A DNA stretch of 64,000 nt from Gammaproteobacteria bacterium (GTDB taxonomy: Bacteria; Pseudomonadota; Gammaproteobacteria; Pseudomonadales; Azotimanducaceae), in assembly GCA_004357385.1 (NCBI GenBank), contig SMWF01000076.1, positions 1-64,000 on the forward strand, in the 5' to 3' direction. Under the pieces are notes generated by a model. It did no database searches. It had not been told where the DNA came from and worked only from the letters and a program-made list of their open reading frames with translations. Shown in pieces: positions 26,267 to 34,284 of this stretch (within the stretch, counting starts at the first letter, position 1; each line of letters starts with the position of its first letter). Made by a program: the position numbers and the translations under genes.

Positions 26267-26939
26267 CCGATTCGACGCCGGCAACGGCGTTCTGGTCAGC
26301 TTCAGCTATTCCGAACCCGCCGATTCGCGCGCAATACTGGTGTTCGGCCATGGTGCCGGCGCGAATATGGACCACGCCAACATGGTCGGGGTGAGCGATG
26401 CGTTCACGAATGCCGGCGTGGTGGTATTGCGCTTCAACTTTCCGTTCATGGAGGAAGGGCGCCGGCGGGTCGACTCCAAACCGGTGTCCATTGCGACCAT
26501 CGGCGCGGCAACGAGGCTGGCGCGTGCGCACTATCCAGAGCTGCCGTTGCTGCTTGGAGGCCACTCCTTCGGAGGCCGAATGGCATCCCACGCGATCCTG
26601 CAACAGGATTTGAATGAAGTAGCCGCGCTGGTCTTTGGCTCGTTTCCCCTGCATCCCGCCGGAAAATCGTCGACGGAGCGTGCTGCTCATCTCACCGAGA
26701 TAGCCTGTCCGATGTTGTTCCTCAGCGGAACGCGGGATGCGCTAGCGAAGCGCGAGTTGCTGACGGCCGTGGTGGAAGACCTGGGCCGGCGCGCACGTCT
26801 GCACTGGTTGGACACAGCGGATCATGGCTACAAAGTTCTGAAGCGGACCCGACAGTCGCAGCAGAGCGTATTCGAGGAGATGGGTGACGCGTTGGTGGGG
26901 TTCCTGGACGAATTCGACCTTACGTCTGGAACGCCTTGA
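26247..26939 (+). CDS. Alpha/beta hydrolase, KANL3/Tex30-like
   Basis: 230 residues of the small alpha/beta hydrolase type found from bacteria to KANL3/TEX30: VFGHGAGANMDHANM for the oxyanion region, RFNFPFME, nucleophile Ser107 in GGHSFGGRMAS, LFLSGTRDALA for the acid and DTADHGYKV for the His. Substrate unknown. It begins inside the 3' end of the ClpP-like gene (20-base overlap), so the two are translated from one message; a joint role has not been described to my knowledge. Its own 3' end overlaps the convergent crotonase by 20 bases. Confidence 0.85.
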   Translation: MSFRAPDRFDAGNGVLVSFSYSEPADSRAILVFGHGAGANMDHANMVGVSDAFTNAGVVVLRFNFPFMEEGRRRVDSKPVSIATIGAATRLARAHYPELPLLLGGHSFGGRMASHAILQQDLNEVAALVFGSFPLHPAGKSSTERAAHLTEIACPMLFLSGTRDALAKRELLTAVVEDLGRRARLHWLDTADHGYKVLKRTRQSQQSVFEEMGDALVGFLDEFDLTSGTP

Positions 26940-27669
26940 GGCGCTCCTCCAGGTCCGGTCCGCGTCCGGGGCTGTTGGCGCGTTCAAACTCGAGGCCGTC
27001 GGACAGGGTGTGATCCAGCCCGCCATTCACCAGCATTTTGTCGGCGCGCAGGGTGAACCAGGAGTTTTCCATGAAACGCCCGGCCATGGCGGCGGCGGCC
27101 GCCATGAGTTGCTCGTTTGCCACGCAATCGACGGCGAGCCCGATCTCGGCCGCCTCCCGGCCTGAAACCACGCGACCACTGAACATCAGCTCCTTGGCCC
27201 GGCCCAGGCCAACTCGTCGAGGCAGGCGTTGACTCATACCCCAGGTCGGCGACATGCCCCACTTGCCGTGGGTGTCGCTGAATCTGGCATTCTCCGCCGC
27301 GATGATCAGATCGCATGCCAGGGCGAGTTCCAGGGAACCCGTGTAGCAATGGCCCTGTACGGCCGCGATTACGGGTTGAGGCAGGCGTTCGATGGCTTCG
27401 AGGGTCTCCGCCTGGAAGTGGCGTGAAGGGGCAGCCTCGCCGGATTGGATGGCTTTCAGATCGTTGCCCGCGGAAAAGGAGCGGCCCTTGCCACACAGAA
27501 TGACGCAGCCAACGTCGTCGATCTGATCTGCGATGTCATTTATGTGTGTGCGCAACTCGACGAACAGGGTCGGGCTGAGCGCATTCAGCGCGTCCGGTCG
27601 ATTCAGGGTCAGGGTCGTGAGGCCCTTCGTGTTCGCGTAGTTGTCTTCGCGTATCACCAGCTCGGCCAT
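26920..27669 (-). CDS. Enoyl-CoA hydratase/isomerase
   Basis: 249 residues with crotonase signatures: RSFSAGNDLKAI, VQGHCYTGSLELALACDLIIA and KWGMSPTWGMSQRLPRRVG. The second catalytic position (SPTWG) lacks Glu, so an isomerase or other crotonase reaction may apply. ATG at 27669 has AGGAAGGAG immediately upstream, which fixes the start over the longer open frame. It diverges from the flavoprotein oxidase across 79 bases and overlaps the Tex30-like hydrolase at its 3' end. Confidence 0.88.
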   Translation of the reverse strand: MAELVIREDNYANTKGLTTLTLNRPDALNALSPTLFVELRTHINDIADQIDDVGCVILCGKGRSFSAGNDLKAIQSGEAAPSRHFQAETLEAIERLPQPVIAAVQGHCYTGSLELALACDLIIAAENARFSDTHGKWGMSPTWGMSQRLPRRVGLGRAKELMFSGRVVSGREAAEIGLAVDCVANEQLMAAAAAMAGRFMENSWFTLRADKMLVNGGLDHTLSDGLEFERANSPGRGPDLEERLKAFQT

Positions 27670-27748
27670 GTCTCCTTCCTGTGCTTTCTCGAATCGAAGC
27701 AAGCAATGATAATGAAGGCCCAGTGACCTGTCACTGGACGGAGGCCAG

Positions 27749-28885
27749 GTGAGCGAACGTAGACGCATTACGGTGATTGGAGGGGGCATCGCGGGCTTGT
27801 CCTGCGCAGCGATCGTGAGTTCGAGCGGGACGTCGAATGTGACGGTGCTGGAAGCCGAGGCGCAACCGGGTTATCACAGCTCCGGACGCTCCGCAGCGGT
27901 GTACATCGAACCCTACATGAACCCCACCGTGTATGCGCTCAGCCGTGCCAGCCTCGATTTCTTTCTCGATCCGCCGGGCGGATTCTGGAGCGAGCCGGTC
28001 GTCAGCGCGTTGGATAGCGTCATGATTGCCTCGCCGGAAAATGTAGGAATGGTGGATTCGTATCTCGACGCCTGGCGGCTGCTTTGTCCCCAGCTCCACG
28101 AGCTCGATGTCGACGAGGTGCTCACGCGGGTGCCGATCCTGCGCCCGGAAGCCGTGGCGCGCGCGGTGGGCGATCCGCGTGCCATGGCGATCGACGTCCA
28201 CGGCCTGCTGGACGGGTTCCGGCGCATGCTGCTGGCCAATGGCGGTAGCTTGCGCACCAATGCCAGGGTGACGTCGATTCGGCGCCGTACCGGCCACTGG
28301 GTCCTCGGCTTCGCGGCGGGTGATGAGATCGAAACCGATGTGCTGGTCAATGCGGCGGGCGCCTGGGGTGACGAAGTGGGCAAGCTCGCGGGGGCTGGGT
28401 CGTTGGGTCTCCAACCGCTGCGTAGAACCGCGTTGCTGATTGGCAGCGAAGGGCATGACATCGCTGGCTGGCCCCTGCTCTTCGACGCGAGCAGCTCGTT
28501 CTATCTCAAACCGGAAGCGGGCCAGCTGTTGCTGTCACCCAGCGATGAAACACCCAGCCCGCCATGCGATGCACAGCCGGAGGATCTGGATGCGGCGCTG
28601 GCGGTCGATCGAATTCAGCAGGCGACCACGCTGGCGGTGCCGCGCATCGAACGTAAATGGGCAGGGCTGCGCAGCTTTCTCCCTGATCATCTACCGGCCG
28701 TTGGCTACGACGACCGTATCGATGGGTTTTTCTGGCTGATCGGCCAAGGTGGCTTCGGCATGCAGACCTCCGCTGCGATGGGGCGTCTCGGGGCGGCTCT
28801 TCTGGAAGAAGCGCCGGTTCCTGATGATCTCGCGGGGTGGGGCATCGATGCGCAAGCGTTGGCACCGGCCCGATTACGGATGTAA
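27749..28885 (+). CDS. FAD-dependent amino-acid-oxidase-type dehydrogenase
   Basis: 378 residues of the DAO fold. An N-terminal FAD motif VIGGGIAGLSCAAIV, a GYHSSGRSAAVY segment typical of sarcosine/D-amino-acid oxidases, VNAAGAWGDEV and the C-terminal WLIGQGGFGMQTSAAMGRL contact FAD. It oxidises a secondary or alpha-amine or hydroxy acid. The GTG start follows GGAGGCCAG. No partner subunit is adjacent, so it probably acts alone. The next gene on the strand is an acyl-CoA-dehydrogenase-fold enzyme, 33 bases later. Confidence 0.88.
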   Translation: MSERRRITVIGGGIAGLSCAAIVSSSGTSNVTVLEAEAQPGYHSSGRSAAVYIEPYMNPTVYALSRASLDFFLDPPGGFWSEPVVSALDSVMIASPENVGMVDSYLDAWRLLCPQLHELDVDEVLTRVPILRPEAVARAVGDPRAMAIDVHGLLDGFRRMLLANGGSLRTNARVTSIRRRTGHWVLGFAAGDEIETDVLVNAAGAWGDEVGKLAGAGSLGLQPLRRTALLIGSEGHDIAGWPLLFDASSSFYLKPEAGQLLLSPSDETPSPPCDAQPEDLDAALAVDRIQQATTLAVPRIERKWAGLRSFLPDHLPAVGYDDRIDGFFWLIGQGGFGMQTSAAMGRLGAALLEEAPVPDDLAGWGIDAQALAPARLRM

Positions 28886-28918
28886 GGTTTGCCGTAAGGT
28901 TCGCCGTGTGGTGACCCA

Positions 28919-30109
28919 ATGGTCGTCTCTTCATCGATGCAATCCAGTCTCGGCGCTTACGACATCCTGCAGAACGTCCGGGCGATGGAGGATGGGTTGC
29001 GTGCCCGGGCTGATGAGATCGACCAATTGCGACGCCTGCCGGATGATCTGGTCGAGGATCTGAAGCGAGCCGGGTGCTTTCGGATGGCCATGCCGAAGGA
29101 CTGGGGCGGGCCGGAAATGTCTTCCATCGAGCAGCACGAGGTGATCTTCGAGCTGTCCCGGGCCAACGCGTCAGTGGGCTGGTGCGTCATGATCGGCCTC
29201 GACGCCGGGATCTTCGTCGGCTACCTCGATGATGACGTGGCGCGCCGCATGTATCCGCGCCTGGACATGATCCAGGCAGGCTGGCTGTACCCCATGGGTC
29301 GGGCAGAGCGGGTTGCGGGTGGCTACAAGGTCAGCGGCCTCTGGCGATTTGCCAGCGGTTCTGCGCACTGCGACGTGTTGGATGCAGGCTGCACGCTGTT
29401 CGAAAATGGGACACCGGTGATGGGTGAGGACGGTGTCCCCGAATGGCGCGTGATGCTCGCACCCCGCGACAGTTACGAAATTCTCGACGTCTGGCATACC
29501 ACGGGGCTGCGCGGGACCGGCAGCAATGACTACCGGGTCGAAAATCTGTTCGTGCCGGAAGAACACACCTTCAGCTTCAACGAGCGGCCGAAGCGTGAAG
29601 GGCCCATCTGGATCAAACCCGATGCGGTGTTGCGCAAGATGTCGGCCATTCCCCTGGGGATCGCCCGGGACGCGCTGGATCATGTGACCGAGGTGATGCG
29701 CACCAAGGTCGAGCGACCCTCGGGCAAGCCGTATCGGGACAGCGAGCGGATTCGAATAGCGCTTGCCGAGGCGGAGATGCGTTATGGCGCCGCCGACACG
29801 TACGTGCGCACCGCGCTGGAGCGGCAGTGGGACTGTCTGGAACGGGGTATGACGCAACTACCGAGGCGCGTTCGTACCGATGCCTGGATGTCTCGAACCA
29901 ATGCGTTTCAGGAAAGCCGCCGCATTGTCTTGGATCTCTACGATCTGGTCGGTGGTGCCGCCGTCTACGCGAACGAGTGTCCACTGGATCGCCATCTGCG
30001 AGACGTACAGACCGCCTGTCAGCATATGGTGGGCCAGTACAAAAGTATGGAATCCGTCGGTCAGTTGCTGCTCGATCCCGACGCCCGAATTGGCTCGCCC
30101 ATGCTCTGA
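28919..30109 (+). CDS. Acyl-CoA-dehydrogenase-fold flavoprotein, monooxygenase-like
   Basis: 396 residues with ACAD fold: FRMAMPKDWGGPEMSS, VSGLWRFASGSAHCDV, TTGLRGTGSNDYRVE and a C-terminal RRIVLDLYDLVGGAAVY. The GLWRFASG and LRGTGSND motifs are shared with flavin-dependent hydroxylases such as HsaA and DszC-type enzymes rather than with beta-oxidation dehydrogenases. It would then use reduced flavin from a separate reductase, none of which is evident here. ATG at 28919 taken. It converges with the true acyl-CoA dehydrogenase gene. Confidence 0.8.
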   Translation: MVVSSSMQSSLGAYDILQNVRAMEDGLRARADEIDQLRRLPDDLVEDLKRAGCFRMAMPKDWGGPEMSSIEQHEVIFELSRANASVGWCVMIGLDAGIFVGYLDDDVARRMYPRLDMIQAGWLYPMGRAERVAGGYKVSGLWRFASGSAHCDVLDAGCTLFENGTPVMGEDGVPEWRVMLAPRDSYEILDVWHTTGLRGTGSNDYRVENLFVPEEHTFSFNERPKREGPIWIKPDAVLRKMSAIPLGIARDALDHVTEVMRTKVERPSGKPYRDSERIRIALAEAEMRYGAADTYVRTALERQWDCLERGMTQLPRRVRTDAWMSRTNAFQESRRIVLDLYDLVGGAAVYANECPLDRHLRDVQTACQHMVGQYKSMESVGQLLLDPDARIGSPML

Positions 30110-30134
30110 AGGTGGGCTCTGAAGCCAGGGGTGC

Positions 30135-31334
30135 TCACAGTCCCAGCACCCGCTTCGCGACAATGTTCTTCTGCACCTCGTTGGTGCCGCCAGCGATTGA
30201 GCTGGCGCGCATGTTGAAATAGGCCGAGAACGTGACCAAGCCCTGTTCAGGACCGACGGATTGGAGATTGCTGCCCACGGTGCGCGCTTCGGGCTGGTAC
30301 ACATCGGCGTAGTAGCCCAGCGCTTCGACGGCGAGTTCGTTCAGCCGTTGCCCCATCTCGGAGCCGAGGTTCTTCAGGATCGAGGACTCGGGTCCCGGGT
30401 TTCCGCCCTGGCTCAGCGCTGCCATGATTCGAAACTCGGTGTACTGGATCGCTTCGATCCGTACGCCCGCTTCGTCGAGCTTGCGTTTGAAGGCGGGTTG
30501 CAACTCGAGCGGCTCACCGTTGCTCGGGGTCTGTCGGGCCAGTTCCCGCAGCCGGCGCAGGCCCACCTGCATGCCCGCCGAACCGCCGCCGCCGCGTTCG
30601 AATTCGAGCAGGTATTTGGCGACGGTCCAGCCCTGGTGTTCCTCGCCGACGCGGTTCGTTCTGGGCACGCGGACGTTGTCGAAGAACACCTGGTTCACGT
30701 CGTGCTCGCCAGACGCAAAGATGATCGGTTCGACGGTGATTCCGGGGCTGTCCATGTCCAGCAACAGAAACGTAATCCCCTGCTGGGGTTTGCCGTCGAA
30801 GTTCGTCCGAACCAGGCAGAACATTCGATTGGCGACGTGGGCGTGAGTGGTCCAGATCTTGGTTCCGTTCAGGACGTAGTCTTCGCCGTCGCAGTCGGCG
30901 CGAAGCCTCAGCGATGCCAGATCGGATCCCGATCCGGGTTCGGAGTACCCCTGGCACCAATAGTCTTCGCCGGACAGAATTCGGGGCAGATAGAAAGATT
31001 TCTGCTCATCCGTGCCGTGGCCGATGAGCATGGGGCCGCACATCGCCAGCCCCATCGGCGCGACGCGGGGCGCCCCAGCCAGGCTGGTCTCGGTGGACCA
31101 AATGTAGCGCTGCAGGAGATCCCAACCGGTACCGCCGTACTGCTTTGGCCAGCTCGGTGCGATCCAGCCTCTTTTGGCGAGAATTCGATGCCAGCGGATG
31201 TTGGTGTCGTAGTCCTGAAAAATCCCCGGGCAGAATCGTGCGCCATCGCGCAGATCGTCATCCAGCGCCCGCTCGAGAAACTCGAGCACCTCGTCGCGAA
31301 ACGCTTCGTGTTCAGCACTGAAGCTGATGTCCAT
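30135..31334 (-). CDS. Acyl-CoA dehydrogenase
   Basis: 399 residues. SEPGSGSDLASLR, KIWTTHAHVANRMFCLVRT, GEEHQGWTVAKYLLEFERGG and the C-terminal SSIAGGTNEVQKNIVAKRVLGL are clear ACAD signatures. It should oxidise an acyl-CoA to the enoyl-CoA and pass electrons to ETF. The start overlaps the ChaC gene by 23 bases, and an APH-type kinase lies just upstream in the same direction. Kinase plus ACAD pairing recalls the 4-hydroxyacyl-CoA route (LvaA/LvaC, human ACAD11), but this is inference. Confidence 0.88.
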   Translation of the reverse strand: MDISFSAEHEAFRDEVLEFLERALDDDLRDGARFCPGIFQDYDTNIRWHRILAKRGWIAPSWPKQYGGTGWDLLQRYIWSTETSLAGAPRVAPMGLAMCGPMLIGHGTDEQKSFYLPRILSGEDYWCQGYSEPGSGSDLASLRLRADCDGEDYVLNGTKIWTTHAHVANRMFCLVRTNFDGKPQQGITFLLLDMDSPGITVEPIIFASGEHDVNQVFFDNVRVPRTNRVGEEHQGWTVAKYLLEFERGGGGSAGMQVGLRRLRELARQTPSNGEPLELQPAFKRKLDEAGVRIEAIQYTEFRIMAALSQGGNPGPESSILKNLGSEMGQRLNELAVEALGYYADVYQPEARTVGSNLQSVGPEQGLVTFSAYFNMRASSIAGGTNEVQKNIVAKRVLGL

Positions 31335-31869
31335 CCGGATCCCGTTTCCTCACCAGAGCTTCCAACTCGAACACATGGGCGTCGTCAGCGTCAAGCTGTC
31401 GCAGCGCGTCGCCCAGACGGTAGAGATAGTCCCGATTGGTGCCGCTGGGTCCGGTGCTTTCCAGGATCTGGGTCGCAATCTGGTCGAGGGGCGCAGGACC
31501 CAGATACGCATGATTGTCCCGGGGCGCGATGTAGGCGATGCCGAGCGTGCTGTCCGTGCCGATGGCGAGTTCCACATCGCGGCGGCGGTACCCGTTCTTC
31601 TCCCGGTAGTCGAGGTCTTCAAGGGCGGTGGCGGCATCCCGCTCCACCAGATATGCAATGCCGTGACAAACCGCGTCGACTTCCTCGATCAGCGTGACTA
31701 CCCGACCTGGAGCGTGCGGCAGCCCCCGGTGGTCGTGACTGCCCTGCCAGAAGCGGCGCGACCAGCCCTCGAGCCGGGCGGGGCGTGCCCTGGAGTGGGG
31801 GATGTCAGGCCGCCAGATCAGTGATCCGTAGCCGAACACCCAGACAGACTCTTGCGTAACGGTGGTCAA
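31312..31869 (-). CDS. ChaC-like gamma-glutamylcyclotransferase
   Basis: 185 residues. WVFGYGSLIWRPD near the N-terminus is the substrate-binding signature, and the conserved catalytic Glu lies in the YREKNGYRRRDVEL region. ChaC enzymes release 5-oxoproline from glutathione or gamma-glutamyl compounds in the cytosol. The gene sits between the kinase (51 bases upstream) and the acyl-CoA dehydrogenase (23-base overlap), an unexpected partner in an acyl-CoA operon. Confidence 0.88.
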   Translation of the reverse strand: MTTVTQESVWVFGYGSLIWRPDIPHSRARPARLEGWSRRFWQGSHDHRGLPHAPGRVVTLIEEVDAVCHGIAYLVERDAATALEDLDYREKNGYRRRDVELAIGTDSTLGIAYIAPRDNHAYLGPAPLDQIATQILESTGPSGTNRDYLYRLGDALRQLDADDAHVFELEALVRKRDPDGHQLQC

Positions 31870-31920
31870 AGCGCCGAGGTTCTCCGTCGTCCCGTTACCG
31901 AACGGCGTGCTCGGAGATCC

Positions 31921-32994
31921 TTAGCCATTCGCCAGAAACTCCATGGCGTCAAGGTCGAGCGCCTGTTGCGCGTGGCGGCTGGCCATCGCCATGAACATGT
32001 CGTCGCCGCGGTCCGTCTGGACGACGATCATCGAGGCGATCACCGCCATACGCACCCCGGCAAACGAGAACCGTCGGTAGGCTTCCCAGCAGGCATCCCA
32101 GCCATAGTCGATACCGTAGGCGTCGAGGCCGTCGCGGTAGGTCTCCATCAGGGTGCGCTCGTGCCGGCGGCGCTCGTCGGGCAGCAGTCCGGCGCCGATG
32201 AAATAGCTGGCGTCGCTGACGGGATGCCCGGTGCCCACGGTTTGCCAGTCGACCACGGCGAGCGGATAGGGCTCGCCGTCCAGGCCAAACATCATATTGT
32301 CGAGCCGGTAGTCACCGTGGATCAGGGCAAAGGGATCGTCGGGAGAATCAGCGAACACATCGAGATGTTCGCCGAGTTGTTCGGCGACCGCGAGGTGTTC
32401 GGGTGCCAGGCGATCGGCATAGCGTTCGACGAATCCCGGCCACACGCCCTGATAGAGGTCCGTCAACAGTTGCATGCCTTCGGGGGTGGGCTGGGACAAC
32501 CAGTCGTGCTGTCTGATTGCTGCGTCGTTCCAGGTGGGACCGTGCAGGCGCGCCAACTCGCGCATGGCCATCTGCGCATGCTCTATGCCGCAGCCGGCCA
32601 GCTGATCACCCTGCTGCGCGGGATGGAGATCCTCCATCACCAGCACGAAGTCCTGGGAGATCGGTTCGACGGCGCAGAACAGGACGTCGGGTACCTGAAT
32701 GTCGACGCGGGCGGCGAGTTGGTCGTAAAACATGATCTCCCGCTGGTAGGTATTGTGCGCGGCGCCGGTCTGGCGGCTGATTGGATCGCTCGCCGGAAAC
32801 TTGGCGACCACGCGCAGCGGACCCGGGTCCGCGTGGCCGTAGCTCAGGCGGAAGCGCACGTTGCGGCCCATCTGGCCGGTACCGATGTCCTCCGCGGAAA
32901 ATCCGGCCACGGTTCCCGGCAACCCGGCGTGCGCCAGTACGGCGCTCAACCAGTCGGCATCGACATCCTCGGGATTGGCGATCAACGGGATCAT
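31921..32994 (-). CDS. APH-family phosphotransferase
   Basis: 357 residues of aminoglycoside-phosphotransferase/choline-kinase fold. The catalytic loop LIHGDYRLDNMMFG (HGDxxxxN) and VVDWQTVGTGHP with the metal-binding Asp are intact, so it is probably an active small-molecule kinase. In bacteria such kinases next to acyl-CoA dehydrogenases can phosphorylate 4-hydroxyacyl-CoA; macrolide or aminoglycoside resistance is less likely in this context. It begins seven bases after the M20 gene and precedes ChaC. Confidence 0.85.
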   Translation of the reverse strand: MIPLIANPEDVDADWLSAVLAHAGLPGTVAGFSAEDIGTGQMGRNVRFRLSYGHADPGPLRVVAKFPASDPISRQTGAAHNTYQREIMFYDQLAARVDIQVPDVLFCAVEPISQDFVLVMEDLHPAQQGDQLAGCGIEHAQMAMRELARLHGPTWNDAAIRQHDWLSQPTPEGMQLLTDLYQGVWPGFVERYADRLAPEHLAVAEQLGEHLDVFADSPDDPFALIHGDYRLDNMMFGLDGEPYPLAVVDWQTVGTGHPVSDASYFIGAGLLPDERRRHERTLMETYRDGLDAYGIDYGWDACWEAYRRFSFAGVRMAVIASMIVVQTDRGDDMFMAMASRHAQQALDLDAMEFLANG

Positions 32995-33001
32995 TTTCGC
33001 G

Positions 33002-34189
33002 TTACTTCAAGCCGGTGGATACGTCGAATGCGCGTTTACAGTCTCTTTGCAACTGATCGTTCAGCAGGTAGTCGATGGCGGTCATGGCCAGCGACTTGGC
33101 CCCGTCCAGGGCCGCGGCATCGCCCATCTCGGAGCGGGCCCACTTGGCAAATTCGGGGTTGTGGATCACCACCCGGGGCGGTGCCGCCGCCAGCATGGGG
33201 TGGATCGACGGTACCCGATAGCTGACGTTGCCCATGTCGGTGCTGCCGCTGGATCCGGCCGGCAATTTCTCCAGCGGAAAGAATTCTCGACCCAGTTGCT
33301 CGGCGTTGCGCTGGAAGTGCTCGGCCAGGGGCCAACTGGTGTTGAGATCGAGATAGTCGACCCCCGCCCACTGGACGTCTACGTTGCACCCGGTACCTTT
33401 GGCTCCGGCTTCGAAGCAGGCCTGGACTCGGGGTTTGAGCGCCTCCAGGTCGTCGATGTTGGCGGCCCGCACGTAGAAATCGCCAGCCGCAAAGTCGGGC
33501 ACGATGTTCGGCGCCTGCCCGCCGTCCGTGACGATGCCGTGAATACGCTCCGTTGCCTGAATGTGTTGTCGTAGATTGGAGACCGCCTGGTAGGCGAGCA
33601 GCAGGGCGTCGAGCGCGTTGACGCCTTTGTGTGGCATGGCCGAGGCGTGGGCCGACTCGCCGTGGTACTCGACGCGAACCTCGGCCACGCAGATACAGGG
33701 CATGGTCGCAATGTTCAATCCCGCGGGATGCATCATCATTGCGGCGCCGGTGCCGTCGAACGCGCCGTTCCGCGCCATCAGCTCCTTGCCGCCACCGCGT
33801 TCCTCGGCGGGGGTGCCCAACAGTCGAATCGTGCCGCGCAGCTGGTCGCGCACCGATGCCAGGCCCAGCGCCGCACCGAGCGCCGAGGTGGCAATCAGGT
33901 TGTGGCCGCAGGAATGACCGATTCCGGGCAGCGCGTCGTACTCGGCCAGCAGATCCACTCGGGGACCCTCGCCGCAACTGATCACGCTCTCGAAAGCGGT
34001 CTGCAGTCCATAGACGTTCGTGGCGACGTCCAGGCCGGCGGCGTCGACGGTTCGGGTCAACAATGCACAAGCCTTGTGCTCCTCGAAGGCCAGCTCCGGG
34101 TTGGCGTGTATTTCGTGGGAAACCTCGAGCAGCGTGTCCGCGATCTGGTCGATGTGGCCGCAGACTTTGGATTTCAACGCATCCGTCAT
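33002..34189 (-). CDS. M20-family amidohydrolase (AbgB/IAA-hydrolase type)
   Basis: 395 residues. The metal-binding segments SCGHNLIATSALGAALGLA, GTPAEERGGGKELMA (Glu-Glu), MMHPAG and the C-terminal PEFAKWA are those of M20D amidases, which cleave N-acyl or N-aroyl amino acids such as p-aminobenzoyl-glutamate. The lid/dimerisation domain lies at about 175-290 (EYHGESAHASAMPHKGVNALDA). It is the first gene of the minus-strand operon continuing into the APH kinase. It diverges from the acyl-CoA ligase across 95 bases. Confidence 0.87.
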   Translation of the reverse strand: MTDALKSKVCGHIDQIADTLLEVSHEIHANPELAFEEHKACALLTRTVDAAGLDVATNVYGLQTAFESVISCGEGPRVDLLAEYDALPGIGHSCGHNLIATSALGAALGLASVRDQLRGTIRLLGTPAEERGGGKELMARNGAFDGTGAAMMMHPAGLNIATMPCICVAEVRVEYHGESAHASAMPHKGVNALDALLLAYQAVSNLRQHIQATERIHGIVTDGGQAPNIVPDFAAGDFYVRAANIDDLEALKPRVQACFEAGAKGTGCNVDVQWAGVDYLDLNTSWPLAEHFQRNAEQLGREFFPLEKLPAGSSGSTDMGNVSYRVPSIHPMLAAAPPRVVIHNPEFAKWARSEMGDAAALDGAKSLAMTAIDYLLNDQLQRDCKRAFDVSTGLK

Positions 34190-34284
34190 GATGCTTGGTT
34201 CCGGAAATGACAGACGTCAGATGGTACCGCTAGCCGGAGGTATCTGCATAATGGGGCGTTTGCCGTGCTTCCGAAGGAGGGGTG

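Noticed and set aside
31921-32994. Aminoglycoside or macrolide resistance gene
   Set aside because: The APH fold is generic, no resistance cassette or mobile element is nearby, and the context is acyl-CoA metabolism.
30261-33225. Long plus-strand frames (478 and 457 codons) opposite the acyl-CoA dehydrogenase, ChaC and kinase genes
   Set aside because: Shadow frames in GC-rich DNA; the minus-strand products carry catalytic motifs and form a tight operon.
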